From positions 1-38,878 of IMG/VR virus record IMGVR_UViG_3300046777_000769: 38,878 bases of DNA; one strand, 5' to 3'. This document shows, piece by piece, positions 21,898-31,451 of this stretch. The notes under the pieces are model-generated. The model made no database searches, had not been told where the DNA came from, and saw only the letters and a list, made by a program, of their open reading frames with translations. How positions within the stretch are numbered: position 1 is the stretch's first letter; the number at the start of each line of letters is the position of its first letter. Origin of the DNA: a virus. The position numbers and the translations under genes were made by a program.

Positions 21898-23631
21898 TTA
21901 TATTGCTCTTGTTTGACCAAGGCTTCTTGAGCCTATGGTTCCTGCTTTGCCACCGAAACGTCCAACTTCGGTTTCAGTTAACTTCTCACGAGCACGTCGA
22001 GCAGATGCGAGTCCACCAAGAACTTCTTGCTCTGCTTGTAGTCTTGTATAATCTTCTCCACCAGTAATTGATGATAGGAACTCTGAACGAGGTGCAATTG
22101 CAGCAACTTGTGCATAACCCTTTTGTGCTTCTTCTTTTGTAATTCCTAATGAAGCAAGTTCTTCTAGACCCATACTTCCAGTTGTTACATTTCCGAATAC
22201 ATCTGAAGCCTTTGTTCCACCAGCAAGGCTAGTATCTAACTTCTGAGCAAGAGCGGCTCCGCCGATTTCAGCAATCTGTACCTTACGCTGTAGCGCTGGT
22301 AGTCCATCCTTAGGATTGAGCATTGCACCAACAATGTCGCCAGTTGTAAGTTCTGGATAGTTTCGCTTAAGGATTGCCTTAGTGTTAGCGTCAGCATTTT
22401 GCACTCTGTTAATTGCTAGTGCAATACGGTCAGATACCTCAGTTGCTGATACATCTCCTGCAATAAAAGAACTTAGTAGTTCATTCTTTGCGAGGTTACT
22501 TACACCATAGGACTGAAAGATTTGTGCATATGCCTTCTCTGCGCGAAGGTAATCTGCTGCATCAATTGCTGGCTTGCCAGCAGCAAGACGCTCTTTGTTT
22601 GCAGGAAAACGCTTTTGAAATGCAACTGCTAATGGGTCTGTACTATTAGGGTCTTGCATAATTAACTTAATTGTGTCAGTTGTATACCCACGTTTAATAG
22701 CATTGGTTATAGCATCTGATAGGTCACCAATACCAAGTGATGATAAGAATGCTTTAATTCCTGCAACGGCATCAATCTGTTCTGTGCTTAAACCAGTAGT
22801 ATTAAAGCCCGTTCCAGTTCCTGTGCCTCCAGTGCCAGTACCACCTGTACCACCTGTACCCCCAGTGCCACCCGTACCAGTACCGCCAGTACCTGTTCCG
22901 CCTGTACCAGTTCCTCCAGTTGCACCAGTTCCTGTGCCACCTGTTGCGCCACCAGTAGAACCTACTGTTGCACTTGGTGTTCCATCAACGCGATTGCGTC
23001 CTGGTTCCCAACCTGCAGCCTTAGAACCAACAAGTGGTGAACCAATTGGCATTACAATTTCGTACTTGCCGTTGACTCCACCAATCCACTTGACAACTCC
23101 ACCGCCTGCCTTTTGCTCTTCAGACATAACTGGCTTTGCAGCCACTGCCTGAGCATCAGCAACACGTTGTTCGGTTAAGTCCTGAACATTGAGTTGACCT
23201 AGAGCATTGATGTTTTCTGGAGTAATACCGCGTGCAGCGCGGAGTTTGCTTAAAGTATCTTTAAATACATCTCCAGTTGAAGTAAATACTGGTGTAACAG
23301 TAGGTGCGTTTGATGCTGCATTAATGCCCTGAATGCTTGTTGTATTAACTGTATCTAGGTTTCTTACACTAGGAGTAGTTGTTCCAGAGTAAGGCATTGT
23401 TACTGTAGTTGCTGGAGTCGCTGAATTGTATGGCATATTTTCAGCAATAGGCTTTGTGCTTGCAGCAGGCTTTGGAGAAGAGGTTCTAGCACTCAGTGCA
23501 GTATCTTCTGGAGTTGCTGGCTTTGATAGCGTCGTTGCAATATCAGTTGCTAGTTTATCTGCTGCCTCTGCGGTTCTAAATGATTGTAAGCCACCTTCGC
23601 CATCAATCATCATATTTGTATTTCTAGCCAT
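21898..23631 (-). CDS. Virion protein with Gly-Thr repeat linker
   Basis: 577 residues. An N-terminal Thr/Ala/Pro-rich region is followed by a linker of G-G-T-G-T repeats (about residues 220-270) and a helical C-terminal part (D-A-I-T-N-A-I-K-R-G-Y ... S-S-F-I-A-G-D). It lies with two other large proteins between portal and scaffold. A role as an ejected internal protein or tail component is possible. No catalytic motif recognised. Confidence 0.5.
   Translation of the reverse strand: MARNTNMMIDGEGGLQSFRTAEAADKLATDIATTLSKPATPEDTALSARTSSPKPAASTKPIAENMPYNSATPATTVTMPYSGTTTPSVRNLDTVNTTSIQGINAASNAPTVTPVFTSTGDVFKDTLSKLRAARGITPENINALGQLNVQDLTEQRVADAQAVAAKPVMSEEQKAGGGVVKWIGGVNGKYEIVMPIGSPLVGSKAAGWEPGRNRVDGTPSATVGSTGGATGGTGTGATGGTGTGGTGTGGTGTGGTGGTGGTGGTGTGGTGTGTGFNTTGLSTEQIDAVAGIKAFLSSLGIGDLSDAITNAIKRGYTTDTIKLIMQDPNSTDPLAVAFQKRFPANKERLAAGKPAIDAADYLRAEKAYAQIFQSYGVSNLAKNELLSSFIAGDVSATEVSDRIALAINRVQNADANTKAILKRNYPELTTGDIVGAMLNPKDGLPALQRKVQIAEIGGAALAQKLDTSLAGGTKASDVFGNVTTGSMGLEELASLGITKEEAQKGYAQVAAIAPRSEFLSSITGGEDYTRLQAEQEVLGGLASARRAREKLTETEVGRFGGKAGTIGSRSLGQTRAI
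22810..22960. repeat. Minisatellite encoding the Gly-Thr linker
   Basis: Tandem CCAGTNCC / CCACCTGTA type units on the plus strand, reading as G-G-T-G-T on the coding strand. Likely flexible linker and a slippage hot spot. Confidence 0.7.
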
Positions 23632-24923
23632 TAGCCAACCTTTCCAAAAGTTTCAGCAAGGCTTAATGCCGCAGTTGACAGTGAATCCTGTGCGTTCTTT
23701 GTGTAACGCCACTTAGGGTCATTCCTAAGTGAAATCTGATAATCGTACAAACTCTTAAGACCCTTTGTTGCATCGCTTGCCACATCACTTAATGTAGAGA
23801 TGTCAACAAGGTCTGGGTCTTCTTCTAGGATAGTTGCTCTAGCCTGAAGGTACGGGCTTAGTAGTTGCTTAACTGTGTATCCTGCATCTATCTTGTCAGA
23901 TAGTGCTGGGAAAATTGTCTTAGCCTGGATGCGAATAAGTTCAAGATTTGACTTTAACTTATTTGGGTCAAGTGCTGAATCCAATGCTGTCTTATACAAA
24001 GAGTCAGGTGTAATCTTGAGACCATTATCAAAAGTTCCCCTCTGTAAAGAGTTGATAGCATCCTTGTCACCCAACTCAGCCTTAGCAATCTTTGCTGCTG
24101 CATATTGCTTGATGTACTTTTCCATCAAGTTCTTGCGCTCTTGCTCTGATACCCCGTATGTTCCAACATTAACTCCACCTATCTTGGTGGTCTTGGATGT
24201 ACGAGACAGTTCAAGTTTCTTTAACTCGTCACGGTAAGCAACGATAACTTCTTTAGGAGCAGTTTCACCAAATACAGTTGAGAACTCTTCTTGGATGTCA
24301 GCCAATGCTGCGGCTGGAGATGTAACATTTGCACTAGGAAGTTTAGGCTCATTGCCTGCGGCAGAACCTGCATACTCGGACTTAAGATAAGAGATTCCCT
24401 CATCTAGGGTTTCAGCATCAACGCCACGTTCCTGTTGATTCTGGATAACTCGGATGATTGCACCAGCAAACTGACCCTTGAGGTCAATCTTTCCATTGAC
24501 AACATAGTTCTTTGGCAATAGGTTAAGACCCTTGAGAACTGTCTGATAGCGCTTAATAGTTGCAGAATCAAGGTTCTTATTGAGCCACTGCTTGATACCA
24601 TTGCGGTCTAAGTACTCAACTCTTCCTGGAGTTCCAGGCACTGTTACAGTCTTTAGTTCTGAACCAACATACTTCTGTGTTGTCTTATCAGGTGTTCCAG
24701 GAATATAGATTGGATATACGCCAGCAGTATACTGACCTGATGTTGAACCACCAGAAGATGCCCCAGATGAGACTATGTTTACAGATGCGTCAGCATCATT
24801 AGTATCAATTACAGACTTGTCAACTCCAGCACCTGGTGCTTCATTAGGCTTTTTAGCGTCTGGATACCAGGCTACGTAGCCGTCGCCATCCTTATCTTCG
24901 TATTTGCCCAACTTATTCTCCAA
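23631..24923 (-). CDS. Large virion-associated protein
   Basis: 430 residues. The N-terminus K-Y-E-D-K-D-G-D-G-Y-V-A-W resembles a calcium-binding EF-hand-like or dockerin-like loop. A Gly/Ser linker follows, then a mostly helical body (W-L-N-K-N-L-D-S-A-T-I-K-R-Y-Q). Overlaps the 1764-residue gene at its start and abuts the Gly-Thr repeat gene. Probably part of the same virion complex. No family recognised. Confidence 0.5.
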   Translation of the reverse strand: MENKLGKYEDKDGDGYVAWYPDAKKPNEAPGAGVDKSVIDTNDADASVNIVSSGASSGGSTSGQYTAGVYPIYIPGTPDKTTQKYVGSELKTVTVPGTPGRVEYLDRNGIKQWLNKNLDSATIKRYQTVLKGLNLLPKNYVVNGKIDLKGQFAGAIIRVIQNQQERGVDAETLDEGISYLKSEYAGSAAGNEPKLPSANVTSPAAALADIQEEFSTVFGETAPKEVIVAYRDELKKLELSRTSKTTKIGGVNVGTYGVSEQERKNLMEKYIKQYAAAKIAKAELGDKDAINSLQRGTFDNGLKITPDSLYKTALDSALDPNKLKSNLELIRIQAKTIFPALSDKIDAGYTVKQLLSPYLQARATILEEDPDLVDISTLSDVASDATKGLKSLYDYQISLRNDPKWRYTKNAQDSLSTAALSLAETFGKVG

Positions 24924-27900
24924 TCAATGGGTCGAGGATAGTCCAATAAAGAGCCTGTGCATTTGGATTATCTTTCGCAATTGTTACTAATGTGTCTTTA
25001 AGGTCTGCTCTAATTTCTTTTCTGCGGAATTCGGCAATCGCTGTTGAGCCTTGATTGTTCTTTATGTTAACTTGACCAGCATCATAGACACCAATCATTG
25101 CTGAAAACACCTCAGACAACTTAGCATTAGGTGCTTTGCCTGAGTAGATAAGGCTACGTAAGTCATCTAGTGCATCTATCTTTGGTTGCTTTGTTCCTTC
25201 TTGTGTTCCCAAGTATGTCTTGAGTATAGGATATGCAACCTTCAAAGCATTCTGTGCATTTGTAAGGTCTGTTCGTAGTGCTCTTTTTTCAACAGGATTC
25301 TGTGCATTAGCAATCTTCTCGTTGAATCTATCTGAGACCTCATAGTATGTCTTACGTGCATTGGCTGTAGCAGCCTCTAACAAGAAATCTTCAAGGACTT
25401 TGTTCTTAACAAAACCTTGAGCCTTGAGATAGGCATAAGATTCATAGTCATTTGTGCCGCTAATTGGGATAAAGAATGATGCACCCTGCTTGTGCTCAAG
25501 CATAAGTTCCTTATTCTTCTTTACAAAGTCTGCTGCTTCGTATGTCTTTTGGAAGTTAGCCTGAGTTCCAGCATCTGTCTTTGCCACAGTAAATACCAGT
25601 TTAGATGGGTAGATTCTAGCAAATTCAACCAATGCCTTAGAAAAAGCCTTTGGGTCACCCTCGTGACGCTTGATAAACTTCTGGAATTCTGAGTCCCAAC
25701 TAAATACTCCAGCGTCAACCAGTTCCTTAGGGATATCCTTGGTAGCAAACAACTGAACAGATGCAGGTGCACCTAGTCCAGTTACAAAGCGGACAGCCTG
25801 TAGATTGATTCCTTGGACGGTTGCATCTCTTAGGAACTTGTCAATATCTGATGGCTTAGTAGGTCCATTGCCGTTAGCAATATTCATTTTCATAGCCTGG
25901 ATGATTGCAGAGAATCGGTAATCTGCAGTTGCTGAGCCACCATAGAAGATATCTCCTAGGCGCTGAGCGTTAGCAGGTAACAATTTGCGCCATAGAGGAG
26001 CATCGACATTGTATGAACCAGTTACAACACCCTCTGCACCCTTGATATATTCTCCAATGTATGGAAGATTCTCAAAGAGTGAGAAAGCGATTGACACTAA
26101 AGGTCCACCAAGACGGGGTGCTGCAGACTCTGGGTCAAGTGATGGTGTAAGCATCTTGACTTTACCACCAAAGTTAATTGGTAGTGGCTGTGAGCCACCC
26201 ATACCAAATACTCTTAGTATAGTTTCGCCAAGAACAACATTGAGAATGTCATCTCCTGGATAGGTAAAGTACAACTCACCCTTGTCATCTGTGTGTACAA
26301 AGCCTGAGTGCTCAAAAGACTGGTTAGCAATAGCAAGGCGCACAAGTGCACGCTTCTCATACTTACCAATTCTGGCTACGCGACGGTAGAAGTCTTCGGT
26401 TGCTCTGTAATAACGACCAAATGTACGAAGATTAAAAGCAAGGTTTGTACGAACATCTGAATTATCAACATATCCGAGAGTTCTTGTACGTGCTGCATCT
26501 AGCGCTGTGTCGTGTGCAGCCAATCTTGCCATTGCTTCAGCAGTAGCATCATCGGCACCTGCGGCTAAAGCGTTCTTTTTGATTAATTCCTGATATGGTC
26601 GTAGGTCATCACGGAACATTACGTAGTTTCCAAGCGTAATTGGTTCTCTGTCTAGCAGAGCAATTTGCTTTCCTACCCAACCATAGCCATTATTAATAAC
26701 TCTATAGATTGCTTGCTCAGGTGTTCCTGCACCTAGCGGAATAATTTCTTTTCCTAAGATAGCGCGAGGACGTGCCCAGTCAACATCGTACTTTACTAGG
26801 TCATCTAGCGTGAAGTTTTCCATACCACCCTTGTCGCGGATAGCCTGAACTAACTTCTTGTTTATACGACCAGCAGAATCACGAAGTGCATATGTGCTGT
26901 CTGCATAAATTCTACGGGCTAAGCCCTCTGAACCCTCTGATGCGTAAATAGCAAACTTCTTAGCAAGTTCATTTCCAGGTCCGTCAATATATTCACGAAG
27001 TAGGCTAACAACTGTGTCTTCGTTCTTGTTAATATTCCACAAGACGATATTTCCAAATTGTCCGTTACGCTTACCTACTGTGTTATTGAGTTCAAAAAAC
27101 CAGTTGAGTAGGAACTTATCGTTGGTTGACCCAATCTCAGTGAATTCCTTGCCAAACTTTAGACCCTTCATTGACTCTACGATATCTACGTTGTAGGCAA
27201 TTGATGGACCAAACTGCTTTAGGCTATTTGCTGTCTCTTCAACCTCTGAAACTGTACGCTCTGCGCGATAAGATGAGCCATTGATGTCATCAAGAACTGA
27301 CTTACCGTTAAAGCGTGCAAAATCCTGAGTGTACTCAGACAAGCGTTGTCCTGCTGCGGTCTGGAACAAAGAAGGCTTGAAGCGATTCTTAATTACAGCG
27401 TTAGCAACTGCAACACCTAGTGCCTCTGGGTCATCAGCCATAGCAATTAACTCATCTTTTGAGTAATGCTTGCGTGTAATCTTGTAAAGATTGTTGTAAA
27501 TAATTCCAAGATTTGGTGTGCTGACTTCCTTTTGACCAATAATTGTGGTCTTCATACCAGGCAATTGCGCTGCGCGAAGTTCGCGGGAAGCAATACGTCC
27601 CTTGAGGTAGTTACCAAATCCTTCAGAACCAGCAATAATTCCGTACATTCCTACTTCTTCAATAGTTGTACGAATACCAAGACGTGGGAAAAGGTTACCA
27701 AAAGACCAAGCGTCTGTTACAACGCGAGCAGTGTAAGAATCGCTGACCTTACCCATAATTGCCTTGGTTACACCAGAACGTGCAGCGAATTTACGCCACT
27801 CATCTAGTTGAGGTAGGGCGCGTTGCTGGTTTAGTTGATACTGACGGATAGCAAATTGCTGTCCATTCATCTCAGCAGCATTAAATCTACCAAGGTCAAG

Positions 27901-30207
27901 TGCATTCTCTGCTTCAATTTCTTGAAGTCGAGTGTCACTAATCTCGTCAGTTACTTTGCCAGATGTCTTCTTGAGTTGTAGGTAAGACTTCTTAACCTTA
28001 AAGAAACGTCCGCCGATAATCTTAAGTTGCTCATCTAGTGCATCGACAAGTTCTAGTTCTCCAGAAGCCTTAGCGTCAGCCTTTGCTGTACGAAGTATTC
28101 TAAGTTGTTCTGCAAGGTCATTCATTTCCTTACCAACTGAGGCAAGAAGGCGATTAGCCTTACCCTCTGCAGTAAGTGTATCCGTTGCTTCCTGAACAAT
28201 CTTACGAACTCCAGATGGAACCTGTCCACCCTTAGTAGATACGACGCCAATGGCAGCAGCCAAGTCACCTAAATCAAGTGCACTCTGGTTAACTGAGTAA
28301 AGTTCGCTAGAGAAATCATCAATACTTGCAAGAATCTTTAGACCCTCTTCAGTGTGGTCAAGACCCATACCGTAGCCAATTGTCTTAAGAAGACCCTTGT
28401 ACATAATGAGACGCTGACCTTCATCAGCCTTAATCCAAGCACCACGGAAATCTGATGCACCGTTCTTAGATACGCCAGTTGCACGAACAAGTCTGTAAAT
28501 TTGGTTAGCGCTACTATCATCACTAATGCTGATAATGCGCTCCATAGAAGGAGCAATGCTAAATTGCTTTACAACTCTATCAATTCTTGCAGATACACTC
28601 AGGTCACGAGGTGTGTATTGAACTATCTCAACACCATTAGGACCCTCAACTCGGCGTAGTTCATCTACACCAATCTTGTTAGCCCAAGCAAGTGGGTTAG
28701 CATCGATTAGTTTTGCAAAGTCTTCTACTGTATTAAGACCCTGTGCTGTATTCTCGAAACGATTAGTTCCAAGGGCGGCAGAAAACAAGTCCTTAACTGA
28801 GTCTTTAATCTTACGAGTTACAGTGTAACGAGGGATAAGCGGTGTACGAGCATATGCAACATCACCACGCATCAATGCGCTGATTATCTTTCCATCTGTA
28901 AAGTAGTTCAGTGCTGATTCAGCGTCACGAACTCCAGCCTTTGCAAGGTCATCAATTACATCGTATGAGAGTTCTTTGTATCTATCCTGTATACGAGTAA
29001 GGGCTGCGCCTGACTTTTGGAAATCATCGCTACGGAAATCATCTAATAACTTTCCAACTCTGTTCCAGTACCCCTGGACATCGCCACGCTGCCAAGCCTT
29101 CTGCAGGTCGTTACTATCTACTCCAAGTTTAATCAAACCAAAACGAGCAGCATCTAAACTGCGCTTTGCCTTACCACCAAGAATCAGTGGGTCTAAGCCA
29201 AATGTTACAGTGAGGTCAATTCCACCTGAAATCGAATCAAAGAACTTTGATGCAGCACCGTCGCCAAGAATGGCACGCTCTGCTGCGTGTGGGAAAAGTT
29301 CAACTAAAGAACGGGTGATATCTCTTCCTGGGCTAATCTTAGCCTTAGAGTATCGCGCAACTGCTTCGCCAATAAGTTTATTAGCCTCTTCATCGCCAGA
29401 TGTATAGCGAGCAATAAGTGAAACAATTGCTGGATTATCAGCATATGTATCAAAAGCGTCAACAATATCTTTTTTGCTTGCAAGCAACTTACCAACTGCT
29501 TGAACATCAGGTGTAAACATTGTGTCAATTTTTGCAACTTCAGAGTTATCGTAAACATTTTCCTTATCGGATGCTTGTTCCCAATACTTCATAAAGTTTG
29601 TTGCATTGTCAGTGCTGCGGGCATCGCGTCCACCAGGCAATAATTCTTTTGCGCCCTCAAGTAGGAATCGTCCGTAGTTTGACCAACTATCAATACCTTC
29701 TTCTTCTGCAAGTTTTTGTGCAGTGTAAGGCTGTTTGATAAGTTTTTCTTGTGGGCGAACAAGCGCTTCTGCTACCTTGCCAACTGGAGTTTTGATAGGC
29801 TCTTCTTCTAGAATAGTCTTTCCAGCAGCAATACCTGCTTTAAAAAGTGTACTGCGAATACCGCTTGGGTTTAAAGATACAACTTGCTTAATCAAATCTT
29901 TTGTTGTACCACCACCGTACCAAACGGCGCTCTTAATGTTACCTAGAAGGTTACTAAAAAATCCTTTATCTTGCTTTAGATACTTAGGATTAAACATAGA
30001 TGACAAAGCATCTTGTGTTGTATCAGGAAGACTCTGGTATCTGTTATATGCCTCGTTCTGTGGCAGTGTAGATAGAGTCTTATGTAGGTTAGTAATCTCA
30101 ACTAAACCAGCAAGACGATTAATTTCATTTTTTGTTGCACCAGAAGACAAAGCCGCTGTTGCTACACCAGGTGATAAAGAGGCTACCGTTGTTATATCTT
30201 TAGGCAT
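24913..30207 (-). CDS. Very large internal virion / DNA-ejection-type protein
   Basis: 1764 residues, largely helical, the largest gene in the window. No tape-measure-like repeated transmembrane helices are apparent, and no tail-tube or tail-chaperone genes accompany it, so an internal (ejected) head protein of a short-tailed phage is more likely than a tape measure. Several amphipathic stretches near the N-terminus (A-G-I-A-A-G-K-T-I-L) could contact membranes on entry. I found no clear lysozyme or protease signature. Function inferred from size and context. Confidence 0.5.
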   Translation of the reverse strand: MPKDITTVASLSPGVATAALSSGATKNEINRLAGLVEITNLHKTLSTLPQNEAYNRYQSLPDTTQDALSSMFNPKYLKQDKGFFSNLLGNIKSAVWYGGGTTKDLIKQVVSLNPSGIRSTLFKAGIAAGKTILEEEPIKTPVGKVAEALVRPQEKLIKQPYTAQKLAEEEGIDSWSNYGRFLLEGAKELLPGGRDARSTDNATNFMKYWEQASDKENVYDNSEVAKIDTMFTPDVQAVGKLLASKKDIVDAFDTYADNPAIVSLIARYTSGDEEANKLIGEAVARYSKAKISPGRDITRSLVELFPHAAERAILGDGAASKFFDSISGGIDLTVTFGLDPLILGGKAKRSLDAARFGLIKLGVDSNDLQKAWQRGDVQGYWNRVGKLLDDFRSDDFQKSGAALTRIQDRYKELSYDVIDDLAKAGVRDAESALNYFTDGKIISALMRGDVAYARTPLIPRYTVTRKIKDSVKDLFSAALGTNRFENTAQGLNTVEDFAKLIDANPLAWANKIGVDELRRVEGPNGVEIVQYTPRDLSVSARIDRVVKQFSIAPSMERIISISDDSSANQIYRLVRATGVSKNGASDFRGAWIKADEGQRLIMYKGLLKTIGYGMGLDHTEEGLKILASIDDFSSELYSVNQSALDLGDLAAAIGVVSTKGGQVPSGVRKIVQEATDTLTAEGKANRLLASVGKEMNDLAEQLRILRTAKADAKASGELELVDALDEQLKIIGGRFFKVKKSYLQLKKTSGKVTDEISDTRLQEIEAENALDLGRFNAAEMNGQQFAIRQYQLNQQRALPQLDEWRKFAARSGVTKAIMGKVSDSYTARVVTDAWSFGNLFPRLGIRTTIEEVGMYGIIAGSEGFGNYLKGRIASRELRAAQLPGMKTTIIGQKEVSTPNLGIIYNNLYKITRKHYSKDELIAMADDPEALGVAVANAVIKNRFKPSLFQTAAGQRLSEYTQDFARFNGKSVLDDINGSSYRAERTVSEVEETANSLKQFGPSIAYNVDIVESMKGLKFGKEFTEIGSTNDKFLLNWFFELNNTVGKRNGQFGNIVLWNINKNEDTVVSLLREYIDGPGNELAKKFAIYASEGSEGLARRIYADSTYALRDSAGRINKKLVQAIRDKGGMENFTLDDLVKYDVDWARPRAILGKEIIPLGAGTPEQAIYRVINNGYGWVGKQIALLDREPITLGNYVMFRDDLRPYQELIKKNALAAGADDATAEAMARLAAHDTALDAARTRTLGYVDNSDVRTNLAFNLRTFGRYYRATEDFYRRVARIGKYEKRALVRLAIANQSFEHSGFVHTDDKGELYFTYPGDDILNVVLGETILRVFGMGGSQPLPINFGGKVKMLTPSLDPESAAPRLGGPLVSIAFSLFENLPYIGEYIKGAEGVVTGSYNVDAPLWRKLLPANAQRLGDIFYGGSATADYRFSAIIQAMKMNIANGNGPTKPSDIDKFLRDATVQGINLQAVRFVTGLGAPASVQLFATKDIPKELVDAGVFSWDSEFQKFIKRHEGDPKAFSKALVEFARIYPSKLVFTVAKTDAGTQANFQKTYEAADFVKKNKELMLEHKQGASFFIPISGTNDYESYAYLKAQGFVKNKVLEDFLLEAATANARKTYYEVSDRFNEKIANAQNPVEKRALRTDLTNAQNALKVAYPILKTYLGTQEGTKQPKIDALDDLRSLIYSGKAPNAKLSEVFSAMIGVYDAGQVNIKNNQGSTAIAEFRRKEIRADLKDTLVTIAKDNPNAQALYWTILDPLIGE

Positions 30208-30650
30208 TAAAGACCTCTGGATACAACAAAGTCGTATAAGTCTCTGACATCTCCTGTTGGGTCAGCCTCTAACATAGAAGCAAGAATTTGTGAAAGGCTA
30301 CGCTCCTGTGGCAATGCAAGGGCTTCTGAGCCTGGACCTGCACCAAAGTCCATACCAGATGTTAGTGGCTCGTCTGGACGCTCTGTAGGGGCTGTAAGAG
30401 GCGTAATAGGTGTGAGCATTCCTTCAATTGGACCACCCGCAGGACCTGCAGATACGTTTGGGCTACCAGCCATAGGAGCAGAAGTCTGCTGATTCATTGT
30501 TGCTTGACCTTGACCATATGGAAGTCCAGCGATGTAGCGTGCTGGTTGAGTTCCACTCTGTCCTGCACCACCTGTACCTGAAACATTTGCAGGATTATTT
30601 TGAGGTGCAGTGGGGCGCAGTCCGCCTCTATTCTCAGGTGCTGTTGTCAC
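30207..30650 (-). CDS. Pro/Gly-rich virion-region protein
   Basis: 147 residues. The first 100 are low-complexity (Pro, Gly, Thr, Ala, Gln) and probably disordered; the C-terminal 40 residues form a helix-turn-helix-like segment (L-S-Q-I-L-A-S-M-L-E-A-D-P-T-G-D-V-R-D-L-Y-D-F). Overlaps both neighbours. May be an adaptor or packaging-associated protein. No family recognised. Confidence 0.5.
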   Translation of the reverse strand: MTTAPENRGGLRPTAPQNNPANVSGTGGAGQSGTQPARYIAGLPYGQGQATMNQQTSAPMAGSPNVSAGPAGGPIEGMLTPITPLTAPTERPDEPLTSGMDFGAGPGSEALALPQERSLSQILASMLEADPTGDVRDLYDFVVSRGL

Positions 30651-30901
30651 TGGTCATCCTCTTCTTCTAAGAAAGTATCTTCAAGTTCACTGTTGTACTC
30701 TTCGGCTAAACGCATCATTCCTGCTGCATTCCAAGGAGTCATTGCTTCGCTAACTTCTGTATGAAGAAAGCGGTTACCTTCGTAATCTGCCCATTCGGAT
30801 ATTAAAACCCAACCTGATGCAATGTAATTTTTGCCTTCACTGTCTGTATCTACAAGAAGTCGCAAAGCGTCTTCAACTGCTTCGCGGAACTCTGCACTCA
30901 T
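30647..30901 (-). CDS. Hypothetical acidic 84-residue protein
   Basis: S-A-E-F-R-E-A-V-E-D-A-L-R helix, then I-A-S-G-W-V-L-I-S-E-W-A-D-Y-E-G, and an acidic tail ending E-E-E-D-D-Q. The start overlaps the stop of the HslV-like peptidase gene, so the two may be functionally linked, for example as substrate or regulator. That is inference. Confidence 0.52.
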   Translation of the reverse strand: MSAEFREAVEDALRLLVDTDSEGKNYIASGWVLISEWADYEGNRFLHTEVSEAMTPWNAAGMMRLAEEYNSELEDTFLEEEDDQ

Positions 30902-31434
30902 TTCTTGTACTGAGTTTCTACAATGAATGGTTCCGCTGTCTTACTGTCATTAAGTGCAGCAATTGCTGCTGCTTGTTCAGGTGTAGCACCTGCATAAAGT
31001 GCACCTAGGGCGTAATCGCCACCAGTGCCTATACCGTAGTAGCCTGCATCGCTACGAGATACTGCAAATTCACTGTCAATTTCAAAGATGTTGCCGTTGT
31101 ATGCTATTAATACATACAGTTCAAAATCTTTATCTGTAGACTTTGTATCTAAAAGATTATAGTCAGTTAACAATTGCTTTAAAGATGGAACAACCTTACT
31201 AATCATAAACTGAAAAAGGTTATCTTTATCTTTAGCAACTGCTACAGGTGGCTTCCAAGTATGCAAGATAACTTGCAATGCTCGTACATCTCCTGCTGCT
31301 CCAATAATAAAGTTTCCGTTAGTTACAACTTTAACCATATCTGGATGAGAGTAAATCTTTGAGTCACCTACAACGCGAGAATCGCCAAGAACAACACAGC
31401 GATTTGCGTACTCAACGCCAATAATCGTTGTCAT
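30898..31434 (-). CDS. Proteasome/HslV-like Ntn-hydrolase peptidase
   Basis: 178 residues. M-T2-T-I-I-G-V at the start gives the N-terminal threonine nucleophile after Met removal. V-V-L-G-D18-S-R and M-V-K35-V-V supply the conserved Asp and Lys of the proteasome beta / HslV active site. I-G-T-G-G-D-Y-A-L-G-A-L matches the conserved GSGG-type helix start. All catalytic residues appear intact and there is no propeptide. It lies right after the portal gene, where a prohead protease usually sits, and no other head protease is visible. It may process scaffold or capsid, or act on host proteins. The family call is strong; the role is open. Confidence 0.8.
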   Translation of the reverse strand: MTTIIGVEYANRCVVLGDSRVVGDSKIYSHPDMVKVVTNGNFIIGAAGDVRALQVILHTWKPPVAVAKDKDNLFQFMISKVVPSLKQLLTDYNLLDTKSTDKDFELYVLIAYNGNIFEIDSEFAVSRSDAGYYGIGTGGDYALGALYAGATPEQAAAIAALNDSKTAEPFIVETQYKK

Positions 31435-31451
31435 TACGTCCCCTTTAGTTT

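Noticed and set aside
24913-30207. Tape-measure protein of a long-tailed phage
   Set aside because: No tail-tube, tail-terminator or frameshifted chaperone genes are seen nearby, so the internal-protein reading is preferred, though not proven.
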